DNA of 64,000 bases from Erwinia pyri (GTDB taxonomy: Bacteria > Pseudomonadota > Gammaproteobacteria > Enterobacterales > Enterobacteriaceae), in the NCBI RefSeq assembly GCF_030758455.1, contig NZ_CP132353.1:2790001-2854000 (forward strand). The letters run 5' to 3'. Both the position numbers and the translations under genes were made by a program. The notes below the pieces were generated by a model. The model made no database searches, had not been told where the DNA came from, and worked only from the letters and a program-made list of their open reading frames with translations. Shown here piece by piece: positions 16,196 to 25,052 of this stretch; positions within the stretch are counted from its first letter, which is position 1; each line of letters starts with the position of its first letter.

Positions 16196-17476
16196 ATGAA
16201 CCCGACCCAACCCGCTTCGCCGTTGAAGGGCATTGCCAATGTCCGCCTTCCTGCGTGGCTGCTCCCCAACGAATGGCCGCATGAACAGGGTGAACCCGTC
16301 ACGGCAGATCTGCACTTTGCAGCAGGCAAGATCTCGTTGTTGCAGCCCCATCACCCTTCTTCGGGTGAGCTGTGGGATGTTCAGGGCGCATTAGCTCTGC
16401 CAGGGCTGATTGAGCCCCATGCGCATCTGGATAAAACATTCACTATTCGCCGCAGCCGTCCCGCCAGACCGGGTTTATTAGCTGCTATTGAGACTATGCA
16501 TGCGGATCGCCAGCACTGGAGTGCTGAGGATCTCTATCAGAGAGCTGCGCAAGGGCTGGCGTGGGCTGCCGCCAACGGCGTGACCCAGCTCCGCACGCAT
16601 ATCGACTGGTTTGAGCTGACTCCGCCGCTGGCCTGGTCTGAAATGGCGCGCATTGCACCACCTGGCGTCACGCTGCAACGCGTTGCCCTGGCGCCGTTAG
16701 GCTTTTTTGCTGATGCGGCAGCGGCAGAGAGCATTGCGCGCGCGGTGGCAGAAAGCGGTGAACACTGCCTGTTGGGCGGATTTATTCACTCATCCAACTG
16801 GGATCCCGTGGCGATGGCCAACCTGATGAGCAGCGCCTCACGCTGGCATCTCGATCTCGATTTACATATCGACGAGGAGCTGAGTGACAAAGCTAACGGC
16901 TTAGTCTGGCTGGCCCACTATCTCACTGAGAATGCTTTCAGCGGCCACATCTGCTGCAGCCACGGCTGCGCACTGGCTTCCGGCAGTGAACAACAGGCGC
17001 AGGAAGTGCTTGAAGTGCTGGCAGCGCACAGCGTCACCCTCATTGCTCTGCCCATGACAAATTTACTGTTGCAGGACGCGGTCGTCGGGCAAACGCCGCG
17101 CCAGCGGGGGATCACCTTACTGAAAGAAGCGCAGGCGGCAGGCGTCCCGGTGATGCTGGGCTGTGACAACGTGCAGGATGCCTTTTGTCCGGCTGGCAGC
17201 TATGACCCGCTGGATACGCTGAGCTGCGCGCTGTTTTCGCTGCAGCTGGAGACTGTTTTTGATCGGCAGTCACGGTTGATCTGCGATCCCGCTGCGCTGA
17301 CTGGTGGGATGTCGGCTGAGTTACCGCTGGCAGCGGGAAGCGACGCCACGCTGATACTTTTCCCCGGTAGCGACAGCGTTACCTGGCCTTTAAACAGCGC
17401 GGCTCGCGTGGTGATCCACCAGGGCAGGCTGACCTTTCAACGTACGTGGGACCCGGAGTTTTGCCATGAGTCTTGA
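16196..17476 (+). CDS. Cytosine deaminase-like (CodA-type) amidohydrolase
   Basis: 426-aa amidohydrolase related to CodA. The first metal pair is in EPHAHLDKTF (near residue 71). The His-x-Asp-Glu motif DLHIDEELSDKANG carries the proton-shuttling Glu; CCSHGCALAS supplies the next His and LGCDNVQDAFCPAGSYDPLDTL the Asp. I start at 16196 (GGAG 7 bp upstream); GTG 16172, ATG 16175 and ATG 16181 are in frame and would overlap the reductase stop. Its stop overlaps the RidA-like start by 11 bp. It likely deaminates or hydrolyses a pyrimidine-like ring; the substrate is unproven. Confidence 0.87.
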   Translation: MNPTQPASPLKGIANVRLPAWLLPNEWPHEQGEPVTADLHFAAGKISLLQPHHPSSGELWDVQGALALPGLIEPHAHLDKTFTIRRSRPARPGLLAAIETMHADRQHWSAEDLYQRAAQGLAWAAANGVTQLRTHIDWFELTPPLAWSEMARIAPPGVTLQRVALAPLGFFADAAAAESIARAVAESGEHCLLGGFIHSSNWDPVAMANLMSSASRWHLDLDLHIDEELSDKANGLVWLAHYLTENAFSGHICCSHGCALASGSEQQAQEVLEVLAAHSVTLIALPMTNLLLQDAVVGQTPRQRGITLLKEAQAAGVPVMLGCDNVQDAFCPAGSYDPLDTLSCALFSLQLETVFDRQSRLICDPAALTGGMSAELPLAAGSDATLILFPGSDSVTWPLNSAARVVIHQGRLTFQRTWDPEFCHES

Positions 17477-17936
17477 AGCTGGAGCGGGCAAACCGCTCGC
17501 AAAATATGCGGCCTGGCGCCGGGCGGGAGAGTTCATTTTTCTCTCCGGCATTATTCCTGTCAATCCGCAGACCGCGACCCTGGTGCGGGGTTTTCAGGAT
17601 ATCCCTGCCGAAGCACGGCTCCTGCTTGGCGAAACCGGGGAATTTTCCACCGACGCCAAACAAGGCCCCATTCTTGCACAAAGCTGGTATGTGCTGGAAA
17701 GCATCCGCCACACCATTGAAGAGGCGGGCGGCGAGATGAGCGACGTGATCAAACTGGTGCAGTACTTCCGCAACCTCGATCACTTCCCCTATTACAGCCG
17801 GGTCAGAAAACTGTTTTATCCGGGGCAACCGCCGGTCTCTACCGTGGTGCAGGTCAGTGAGATGCTGCCGAGCGCCGAGGTGCTGATTGAAGTTGAGGCT
17901 ACAGCCTGGCTGCCGCAATCCCGCTCGACCAAATAA
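17466..17936 (+). CDS. RidA/YjgF-family protein lacking the catalytic arginine
   Basis: 156-aa Rid-family protein, typically a trimer. Conserved elements are GEFIFLSGIIPVNP (about residues 20-33), the HTIEEAGGEMSDVIKLVQY helix-strand, and the C-terminal PPVSTVVQVSEMLPSAEVLIEVEATAW block. In classical imine deaminases this block reads PARS(T/C)V with Arg105 holding the substrate; here Val replaces that Arg, as in Rid subgroups that lack imine deaminase activity. It is also longer than RidA (about 128 aa). Overlap with the upstream deaminase gene implies coupled translation. It may hydrolyse a carbamate or ureido intermediate (inference). Confidence 0.87.
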   Translation: MSLEAGAGKPLAKYAAWRRAGEFIFLSGIIPVNPQTATLVRGFQDIPAEARLLLGETGEFSTDAKQGPILAQSWYVLESIRHTIEEAGGEMSDVIKLVQYFRNLDHFPYYSRVRKLFYPGQPPVSTVVQVSEMLPSAEVLIEVEATAWLPQSRSTK

Positions 17937-17957
17937 TGTCTGACAACGAGGCGCAAA

Positions 17958-18839
17958 ATGATTAATGGTTATATTCCCGCAGCCCGCTTCCTGCCTTTTC
18001 TGAGCTGGACGGCGATTGCTGCCCTGCCGGACAAAGCCAATACCGTCATCGTATTGCCCACCGGCGCTATCGAGCAGCATGGCCCGCATCTTCCCTGCTC
18101 GGTTGATAGCGTCATCTCATCCGGTGTGGCTGGCCATGCGCTGGCACGTTTGCCCAAAGAGATCCCGGCCTATGCCATTCCGCCTGTGACTTATGGCAAG
18201 TCGGATGAGCATCTCAATTTTCCCGGTACGCTGACGCTGACCGGCGACACGCTGTTGCAGACAATTCTGGAGATCGCCGAATCGGTCTACCGTGCCGGCT
18301 TCCGCAAACTGCTGATGATAAATGGCCACGGTGGCCAGCCGCAGGTGTTGCAGATGGCTTCACGCGAGATGCGTCTGCGCCACGGCGACATGATCATGAT
18401 CCCCCATGACGTGTTCCGCGTGCCGAACGTGGAAAACCAGTTTCTCAGCGCACAAGAGCAAAAAATGGCGATGCATGCCGGTCACAGCGAAACCGCAGTG
18501 ATGCTGGCGCTGGCACCAGAGTGCGTCCATATGGAGCATGCGGTAGCCAACTACCCGCCAGAATTCCCCTGCCCGACGCTCTCCAGCAGCCGTCCGGCCG
18601 CCGCCTGGGCTTCCTATGATTTTGGCCCCAGCGGCGTGATTGGCGACCCGACGCAGGCCACCGTTGAGCAGGGCCATGCGATCCTCGACTCGCTGGCGGC
18701 GAGCTGGGCGCAGGCTATTACGGAAATTCACCAGATGGTATGGAAAGCCCGCAGCGAGCCCACCTGGGGCAAACATCACTGGAACGGCTTTGTGCAGAGC
18801 TCTTTTACGCCCCCTTCCTCTTCTTTTGCCTCTGAATAA
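17958..18839 (+). CDS. Creatininase-family amidohydrolase
   Basis: 293-aa metal-dependent hydrolase of the creatininase fold, whose members open cyclic amides or remove formyl groups (creatininase, FAPy deformylase ArfB). Metal ligands are seen in GAIEQHGPHLP (Glu and His, about residues 36-46), the Asp in CSVDSVIS, GHGGQPQ (about 119) and the Glu in HAGHSETAVMLAL. Length fits the family (240-290). It starts 21 bp after the RidA-like gene. In this operon it most likely opens the ring or deformylates after deamination (inference). Confidence 0.88.
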   Translation: MINGYIPAARFLPFLSWTAIAALPDKANTVIVLPTGAIEQHGPHLPCSVDSVISSGVAGHALARLPKEIPAYAIPPVTYGKSDEHLNFPGTLTLTGDTLLQTILEIAESVYRAGFRKLLMINGHGGQPQVLQMASREMRLRHGDMIMIPHDVFRVPNVENQFLSAQEQKMAMHAGHSETAVMLALAPECVHMEHAVANYPPEFPCPTLSSSRPAAAWASYDFGPSGVIGDPTQATVEQGHAILDSLAASWAQAITEIHQMVWKARSEPTWGKHHWNGFVQSSFTPPSSSFASE

Positions 18840-18852
18840 AGGAATACTGTTG

Positions 18853-19836
18853 ATGAATAGCATGCGCAAACCCACTTACTCCCTGATTGCCCTGCTGCTG
18901 GCCGGATCTTCCTTCCCCAGCATGGCAGCAGAAAAATTCACTTTCCTGACCAACTGGTACGCTCAGGCGGAGCACGGCGGCTTTTATGAAGCGCAGGCCA
19001 AAGGGTTGTACAAAAATGCGGGACTGGAGGTCGCCATTAAAATGGGTGGCCCGCAGGTAAACGTGATGCAGTTGATGGCCGCGGGTCAGGCTGACTGTAC
19101 GTTAGGCGACAACGGTCAGGCGCTTGAGACCTGGCAGGCTGGCGTCCACGCGGTAACGGTGGCGACGGTGTTTCAGCATTCGCCAACGGTATTTATCAGC
19201 CATGACAAGGTTGATAAACCTCAGGAGCTGAAAGAGAAAACCTTCCTGCTGGCTACCGAGGCCTACACCTCCTTCTGGCCCTGGGCTAAAAGCGAACTGG
19301 GTCTGGCTAATGCTAAAGTTCGCCCTTATACCTTCAGCGTTCAGCCTTTCCTGGCCGACAATAATCTGGTGCAGCAGGGTTACGTCACCTCCGAACCTTT
19401 CTCGGTGGGAAAAGGCGGCAAGCCTTTCTACGTCTATCCGCTCAGCGACTGGGGTTACCCGCCCTACGGCAACTCAATCATCTGCATGGCTGATACCGTT
19501 AAAAACCATCCAACCGCAGTGGCGGCTTTTGTGAAAGCCACCATGCAGGGCTGGAAAGCGTATCTGCAGGATCCTGCCGCTGGCAACGCGCTGATTAAAA
19601 AGGATAACCCACGCATGAGCGATGACCAGATTGCTTTCGGCATTGCCCAGATGAAGAAGTATCAGCTGGTGACGGGCGGCGATGCGCAAACTGGCGGTAT
19701 TGGCATCATCACGCAACCTCGTCTGAAAGAGACCTGGGAGATGCTGGTCAAAAACAAGCTGATCTCTGCCGACAAAGTGCCGTTTGATCAGACCTATACC
19801 CTTGAGATGATCAAAGACGCGAAGGTTATGCCATGA
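18853..19836 (+). CDS. Periplasmic binding protein, NMT1/THI5-like (paralogue 2)
   Basis: 327-aa protein with an N-terminal signal peptide (to about residue 26, PSMAA). The mature domain opens FTFLTNWYAQAEHGGFYEAQAKGLY and has GGPQVNVMQLMAAGQADCTLG. It is close to the minus-strand binding protein at 12901-13890 across most of its length. ATG at 18853 with AAAGGA upstream. Its stop overlaps the ATPase start as ATGA, so it belongs to the ABC importer encoded next. Family relatives bind pyrimidines (ThiY) or sulfonates (SsuA). Confidence 0.9.
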   Translation: MNSMRKPTYSLIALLLAGSSFPSMAAEKFTFLTNWYAQAEHGGFYEAQAKGLYKNAGLEVAIKMGGPQVNVMQLMAAGQADCTLGDNGQALETWQAGVHAVTVATVFQHSPTVFISHDKVDKPQELKEKTFLLATEAYTSFWPWAKSELGLANAKVRPYTFSVQPFLADNNLVQQGYVTSEPFSVGKGGKPFYVYPLSDWGYPPYGNSIICMADTVKNHPTAVAAFVKATMQGWKAYLQDPAAGNALIKKDNPRMSDDQIAFGIAQMKKYQLVTGGDAQTGGIGIITQPRLKETWEMLVKNKLISADKVPFDQTYTLEMIKDAKVMP

Positions 19837-20660
19837 GTTCAGCCCCCAAACTCACGGTGATGAGCGACCTGCGCTCAACCAGCCTCCCTCCTCAGCCAGC
19901 CATTGAGGTGCTCTCTGCCGAGAAGATTTACGCCAACGGCACGCGCGCGCTGTTGCCGGTCAATCTCACGATTAATCAGGGGGATTTTGTCACGCTGCTT
20001 GGCCCGTCGGGCTGCGGCAAAAGTACGCTGCTGAAAATGGTGGCCGGACTGATCGAGCCAACCGACGGTAAGCTGATGTTATGGCGCCGCGACAGCCGTG
20101 AAAAGGCGCAGGTGCCGCTCTCATTCGTTTTTCAGGAAGCGACGCTGATGCCGTGGTGCAACGTACACAGCAACGTGCGTCTGCCGTTAGATCTGGCAGG
20201 CGTGCCGCGGGCGGAAGCCAACACCCGCGTCAGCGAAGCGCTCGAGCTGGTCGGGCTGGGCAAGTTTGCCAGCGTTCTGCCGCGTGAGCTGTCGGGCGGT
20301 ATGCAGATGCGTGTTTCGATTGCGCGCGGGCTGGTAACGCGACCGAAACTGCTGCTGATGGATGAACCTTTCGGCGCCCTCGACGAGATTACGCGTAACA
20401 AACTCGACAGCGATCTGCTGCGTCTGTGGCGTGAGCAGGGCCTGACAGTGGTTTTCGTCACCCACTCTATTCACGAAGCGGTATTTCTGTCGCAGCGGGT
20501 GATCATGATGGCTGCCCGGCCGGGGCGCGTGGTGGAGGAGATAGCGATCGCAGAGCCTTTCCCACGCAATGAAGATTTTCGCGTCAGCCCGGCATTTTCA
20601 GTTTATGCCAGGCGGTTGCAGGAGAGTCTCCTGCAGGCCAGTCAGTCAGGTAAGGAGTAA
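19833..20660 (+). CDS. ABC importer ATPase (SsuB/TauB/ThiZ type)
   Basis: 275-aa nucleotide-binding subunit with Walker A GPSGCGKST (about residue 58), Q-loop FVFQEATLMPW, signature LSGGMQMRVSIARGL, Walker B LLLMDEPFGALD and switch His in VTHSIHEA. It powers uptake of the operon's substrate together with the permease and one or both binding proteins. The start overlaps the preceding stop by 4 bp (ATGA). Confidence 0.95.
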   Translation: MSSAPKLTVMSDLRSTSLPPQPAIEVLSAEKIYANGTRALLPVNLTINQGDFVTLLGPSGCGKSTLLKMVAGLIEPTDGKLMLWRRDSREKAQVPLSFVFQEATLMPWCNVHSNVRLPLDLAGVPRAEANTRVSEALELVGLGKFASVLPRELSGGMQMRVSIARGLVTRPKLLLMDEPFGALDEITRNKLDSDLLRLWREQGLTVVFVTHSIHEAVFLSQRVIMMAARPGRVVEEIAIAEPFPRNEDFRVSPAFSVYARRLQESLLQASQSGKE

Positions 20661-20664
20661 CGTT

Positions 20665-21480
20665 ATGCAGACACAAAAAATGTCGCCGTGGGCCAGCAAC
20701 CCTACGTTCCGTAAGATCCTCTATCCCGCGCTGGTTGCCGTCGTGGTGGTTTTGCTGTGGCAGGGGTGGGTCAGCTATTTCAAAGTCCCGCAGTTTCTGG
20801 TGCCTTCACCAGTGGTGATGGTGCAGAGCCTGTGGACCAACTTAGGATCGCTGATGATGTCGCTGCTGTTCACGCTGAAAATCACGCTGATCTCCTTTGT
20901 GCTGTCGATCATTATCGGCGCAGCGGTAGCCTTTGTGCTGGTGCAGAACCGGTTTGTTGAAACGGCTCTTTTCCCCTACATCGTCTTTCTGCAGGTCACG
21001 CCGATTGTGGCTATAGCGCCGCTGATCATCATCTGGGTCAAGGACACCACGCTCTCTCTGGTGGTCTGCTCAACGCTGATGGCGGTATTCCCGATTATTT
21101 CCAATACCACTCAGGGGCTGCGCAGCGTCTCTCCCGGCCTGCTGAGCTACTTCCAGTTAAGCCACGCCAGCCGTTTGCAGGTGCTGCTCCGCCTGCGCAT
21201 TCCCTCCGCCCTGCCTTACTTTTTCGGCGCGCTGCGCATTTCCAGCGGACTCTCGCTGATCGGCGCGGTGGTAGCAGAGTTTGTGGCGGGAACCGGCGGC
21301 AACAATACCGGGCTGGCCTATCAGATATTACAGGCGGGCTATCAGCTGGACATTCCGCTGATGTTTGCCGCTCTGCTGCTGATTTCGCTGACCGGCATCG
21401 CCCTGTTTGGCGCGATGTCGTGGATTTCCCGCCGGGCACTCAGCGCCTGGCATGAGAGCGAAGCCGTGCAGTCCCGCTAA
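20665..21480 (+). CDS. ABC importer permease (SsuC/TauC type)
   Basis: 271-aa inner-membrane protein with about six transmembrane segments. The cytoplasmic coupling loop shows the variant EAA motif around LRIPSALPYFFGALRISSGLSLIGAVVAEF. Start at 20665 behind TAAGGAG, 4 bp after the ATPase stop. It forms the channel of the type I importer with the ATPase, probably as a homodimer. Confidence 0.93.
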   Translation: MQTQKMSPWASNPTFRKILYPALVAVVVVLLWQGWVSYFKVPQFLVPSPVVMVQSLWTNLGSLMMSLLFTLKITLISFVLSIIIGAAVAFVLVQNRFVETALFPYIVFLQVTPIVAIAPLIIIWVKDTTLSLVVCSTLMAVFPIISNTTQGLRSVSPGLLSYFQLSHASRLQVLLRLRIPSALPYFFGALRISSGLSLIGAVVAEFVAGTGGNNTGLAYQILQAGYQLDIPLMFAALLLISLTGIALFGAMSWISRRALSAWHESEAVQSR

Positions 21481-21508
21481 CTCAACCCTCATTTTGCAAA
21501 GAGGCAAT

Positions 21509-22912
21509 ATGGACAGTGAACAACGTAAGCGCGCGCTTGAGCAGATCCTGCTGGCGCTTCCCGACGCAGAGTGGACTTTGCAGGCACCAAAGGTTAAACG
21601 CCTGTCGCGCGATTTTCACTGGTTCAGCCCGGTGCTGAAACAGCAGCTGGAAAATAAGCAGGCCGATGCGGTAGTGCGGCCACGCGATGAACAAGAGCTG
21701 AGCCTGCTGGTTCGGGCTTGTGTGCAGCATAACCTGCCGCTGATATTGCGCGGCGGCGCGACCGGCAACTACGGCCAGCTGGTGCCGCTCCAGGGCGGTA
21801 TTCTGGTCGATATGACCGCGTTTAATCAGGTTTGTGAAGTGGGTGAAGGTTGGGTGCGCGCGCAGGCTGGCATCCGCCTGGCAGAGATCGAAACGGTAAC
21901 CCGCCCGGCTGGCTGGGAGCTGCGCTGCATGCCTTCCACTTACCGGCTTGCCACGCTGGGTGGGCTTTATGGCGGCGGATTTGGCGGTATTGGCTCGATT
22001 AACTACGGCCCGCTTGGCGCTCCGGGGAATGTACTCAGCGTTAAGGTGATGACCATGGAAGCAGAGCCACGCATTCTGACCGTGCCCGCTCCTCAGGCGC
22101 TGCTGCTGCACCACGCTTATGGCAGCAACGGGATTGTGCTGGAAGTGGAGCTGGCGCTGGCACCGGCGCAGCAGTGGATTGAGCGGCTGGAGGTGTTCGA
22201 TGACTTCACCGACGCCCTGGATTATGCCAATGCCTTTGCCCGCTCACCGGGTCTGGTTAAACGGCAGCTCGCCCTGTTTGCTGCCCCGATCCCGCACTAT
22301 TTCAGCCATATAAACGGCAATTACCGTGCCGATCAGCATGCTGTTATCAGCGTCATCGCCCGGCAAAGTGAAGGTTTGTGCGCCACGCTGCTGACCAGAC
22401 ACCGTGGGCAAAATGCCCTGCGTCAGACGGCGGAAGCGGCTCGTGAAGCCAATGCCTCACTGATGGAATATTGCTGGAATCACACCACGCTGCATGCGCT
22501 CAAGGTGGATCCTTCCCTGACCTACTTGCAGACGGCGTTTAATGACAGAAATTATCGTCAGCAGATTATCGAGATGGCAGAACTTTTTGGTGATGAGGTT
22601 CTTTCGCATATTGAGTTCCTGCGCGACAATGATGGCAATATTACTGCCAGCGGATTGCAATTAGTCCGTTATTCTGACGAGGCGAGACTCAACGAAATAA
22701 TGCAGATATTTCGCGATCGGGATGTGAAAATAAATAATCCGCACGTTTTTAAAATTGAAGAGGGGAAACAAGGGGAAATTAAAGCTGAAGTGGTGTCTGT
22801 TAAAATGAATCTGGATCCTGGCGGCTTACTTAATCCGGGCAAACTGCAGGGCTGGGAAGTCCGCGACACGCTTATTCTGGACAGCGATCCACTTCTATTA
22901 AAATCATTATAA
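21509..22912 (+). CDS. FAD-linked oxidase (VAO/GlcD-like)
   Basis: 467-aa flavoprotein with a PCMH-type FAD-binding domain (VVRPRDEQELSLLVRACVQH; LRGGATGNYGQLVPLQGGILVD; later STYRLATLGGLYGGGFGGIGS and YGPLGAPGNVLSVKV) and a C-terminal cap ending NPGKLQ-type (DPGGLLNPGKLQ). Relatives oxidise 2-hydroxy acids or alcohols. Last gene of the plus-strand operon, preceded by GAGGCA. It may oxidise a late ring-opened hydroxy-acid product (inference). Confidence 0.85.
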   Translation: MDSEQRKRALEQILLALPDAEWTLQAPKVKRLSRDFHWFSPVLKQQLENKQADAVVRPRDEQELSLLVRACVQHNLPLILRGGATGNYGQLVPLQGGILVDMTAFNQVCEVGEGWVRAQAGIRLAEIETVTRPAGWELRCMPSTYRLATLGGLYGGGFGGIGSINYGPLGAPGNVLSVKVMTMEAEPRILTVPAPQALLLHHAYGSNGIVLEVELALAPAQQWIERLEVFDDFTDALDYANAFARSPGLVKRQLALFAAPIPHYFSHINGNYRADQHAVISVIARQSEGLCATLLTRHRGQNALRQTAEAAREANASLMEYCWNHTTLHALKVDPSLTYLQTAFNDRNYRQQIIEMAELFGDEVLSHIEFLRDNDGNITASGLQLVRYSDEARLNEIMQIFRDRDVKINNPHVFKIEEGKQGEIKAEVVSVKMNLDPGGLLNPGKLQGWEVRDTLILDSDPLLLKSL

Positions 22913-23133
22913 TTTATCTCGTTTTCGTCAAATAAACGCAGAACCCCTCTGAATAATTCAGGTTGCAGATATCAACTCTGCAGCCTGAAACATCATGGAT
23001 ACATCCCGGGAAATTATTTACGGCAATTCTGCTGGTGACAATTACATTTCATTTTTTGCAGGTGTGCAAACCACCTCGACTTCAGACAAAACTTTCCGGC
23101 AGAACCGTCTGGCGTTACAGTAGGATTTTTAAA

Positions 23134-23175
23134 CATAAAAAGCCCGATCAGGGGAACCTGAGCGGGCTTTTTATG
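23134..23175. terminator. Bidirectional terminator between FAD oxidase and hydrolase genes
   Basis: 19-bp stem cataaaaagcccgatcagg / cctgagcgggctttttatg with one mismatch and loop ggaa. It has an A-run on one side and a T-run on the other, and separates converging operons. The 220 bp before it hold no gene. Confidence 0.95.
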
Positions 23176-23207
23176 TAGGGGCTTGCCGGAGGAAAACGCT
23201 TTCCGGG

Positions 23208-23960
23208 TTAAAATGAATGGCGGGCAAACGCCAGCATTCTTTCCGCCAGCACCTGCGGCGTCTGCATCGGCATCAAATGCCCGGCATCCTCAATTATCGC
23301 TATCTCACCCTGCGGCAGATGCGTCTGCATAATCTGCCGCTGCGCTTCAACGCCCGGCACGTTGCCATCTTCACTCCCCAGCACCATCAGGGCTGGCAGC
23401 TCCAACCGACCCATGCGCTCGCGCCAATCCTCAAGACTGCCGTGCAGCGGCCACGCCTGCCATGCTGCGAGGCTGGCCCTTTGCGCATCGGCAATTGCCA
23501 CCTCGCGCAGCGCATCCGGCAAGCGGGCGGAACAGGAGCCGTCCACAAAGGCTTCAGCCTCATCACGCGTTCCCTGATAAGCGGCCTGCGCCTGGCGATC
23601 CTGCTCACTCATCGGCTGTGGGCCTGGCGGCGAAGGGGCCACCAGCACCAGTCGTTGCAGGTAATCAGGCTGGCTGGCAGCCAGCGCCAGCGCCACTTTT
23701 CCGCTCATAGAGTGGCCGACCAGAATCACCTGCTTCAGCGCGAGGTGGCGGATAACTTCATCCACCTGGCGCGCCATTGATGCGATATCGTACTCGTTGT
23801 TCTCCACGGCATCGCCAAAACCCGGCATATCAAGCGCCACGCAGCGAAAATCGCGCTCAAGCAAGGGCAGCACGGGAGACCAGGTACGGTGCGAACCGCC
23901 CAGATAATGCATCAGCACAAATGTTGTTTCACCCTGCCCGTGCATACTGTATGGCAGCAT
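23208..23960 (-). CDS. Alpha/beta hydrolase
   Basis: 250-aa hydrolase. Nucleophile elbow GHSMSG (Ser, about residue 84), acid in LGSEDGNVP and catalytic His in EDAGHLMPMQTP. The oxyanion-hole region reads LMHYLGGSHRTW. No signal peptide. It follows the broken isomerase gene with its ribosome site GGAGGAG overlapping that gene's stop (TTAGGAGG), so translation was coupled to it. Substrate unknown; esterase or lactonase are equally possible. Confidence 0.88.
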   Translation of the reverse strand: MLPYSMHGQGETTFVLMHYLGGSHRTWSPVLPLLERDFRCVALDMPGFGDAVENNEYDIASMARQVDEVIRHLALKQVILVGHSMSGKVALALAASQPDYLQRLVLVAPSPPGPQPMSEQDRQAQAAYQGTRDEAEAFVDGSCSARLPDALREVAIADAQRASLAAWQAWPLHGSLEDWRERMGRLELPALMVLGSEDGNVPGVEAQRQIMQTHLPQGEIAIIEDAGHLMPMQTPQVLAERMLAFARHSF

Positions 23961-23968
23961 AACTCCTC

Positions 23969-25033
23969 CTAACGCAGTGTTCCATCAAGGTCGCCCAGGC
24001 GGGCGATGGCCGCCTGGTCATAACCAGCCTGACGCAGCGGTGCGATAATTTCACGTTCCAGATCCGGGATATAACCGAGCAGCAGCTCACCGGCATCGCG
24101 TAGCGTCACCTCTTCCAGTGCGGCGGGCAGCAACAGGGATTCGCTGCGCCCCAGGCTGACGCTGACGCCGTTCGCTTCCACCTCCAGCGGCTCGCCGAGG
24201 TTAGAAAGTATGCGCGCGCTGTGAAAGCTGAACCGCTGCGGCTGGGTAAAGCGCCAACGCTCCAGCGCAAAATAGGGACCTGCGCAGCAGATCAGCCGCG
24301 TCAGACCGTTCTCTTTCAGTTCCAGCCCACGCTGGGGTGTGCAGCGTAGCTCAGGTCGCAACTCCCTGAGCAACGCATCAATGTTCTTCTCCCACTCTGC
24401 TGCTGAGAGCCTGGAGCCATCCTCCATCTTCCACGGCATTGCATGCTGCTGGATATTGGAGGTCTGCTCAATTTCATAAATCAGCGTATCGGGACCGAAG
24501 CTGTGCAGCATGCCGCCGGGCACGTAAAAAGTGTCGCCCGATTTAACCGGTACCCGATGCATCACCGCATCGTAATCCTCGGCCAGCAGTGCCGCCTTGA
24601 GCCGTGCGTTATCTACGCCTTCACGCACACCCAGCAGACAGGTCGCCTCCGGCGCCGCCCAGAGAATATGCCAGGCTTCCGTTTTGCCGTTTGGCTGCTG
24701 TTACAGCTGCTGCGCCAGCGCATCATTGGCATGCAGATGAACCGGCAGCATGCCGGTTCCGTCAATAAATTTGCTGAGCAGCGGAAAGTGCGGGCCGCGC
24801 CAGCCAGGCGCGACCATCTCATCAGGATAGTTCCTGGTTAACTCGCGCAGCGTGCTCCCCGCCAGCTCGCCGTTGGTCACGGAGGCGATCATCCCCTCCA
24901 CGTCGCTGACTTCCCAGGTTTCAGCAATCCGCGAATCGGGAAGGCCCGCTTTGCCCAGTTGCTGCCGGATGCGCTGGCCGCCGAAAATATGCGTCGCCAA
25001 CGGCGTGGTCAGTTTCACAGGATAAGCTTTCAT
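23969..25033 (-). pseudogene. Class I mannose-6-phosphate isomerase gene broken by an in-frame TAA
   Basis: The minus-strand frame codes a small ManA-type isomerase, about 354 codons, from an ATG with GGAGGGAAG upstream. N-terminal part: IRQQLG, AETWEVSD, PLLSKFIDG and the zinc motif VHLHANDALAQQL. The frame then meets TAA at 24703-24701 and continues in the same frame with QQPNGKTEAWHILWAAP, SGDTFYVPGGMLHSFG and YEIEQTSN. These blocks surround the active site, so the product stopped at 110 aa would be dead. One base change (for example GAA or CAA to TAA) explains it. A restart at GTG 24628 would lack the zinc site. Readthrough or a sequencing error cannot be excluded. Confidence 0.85.
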
Positions 25034-25052
25034 CTTCCCTCCTCTGGCCAGC

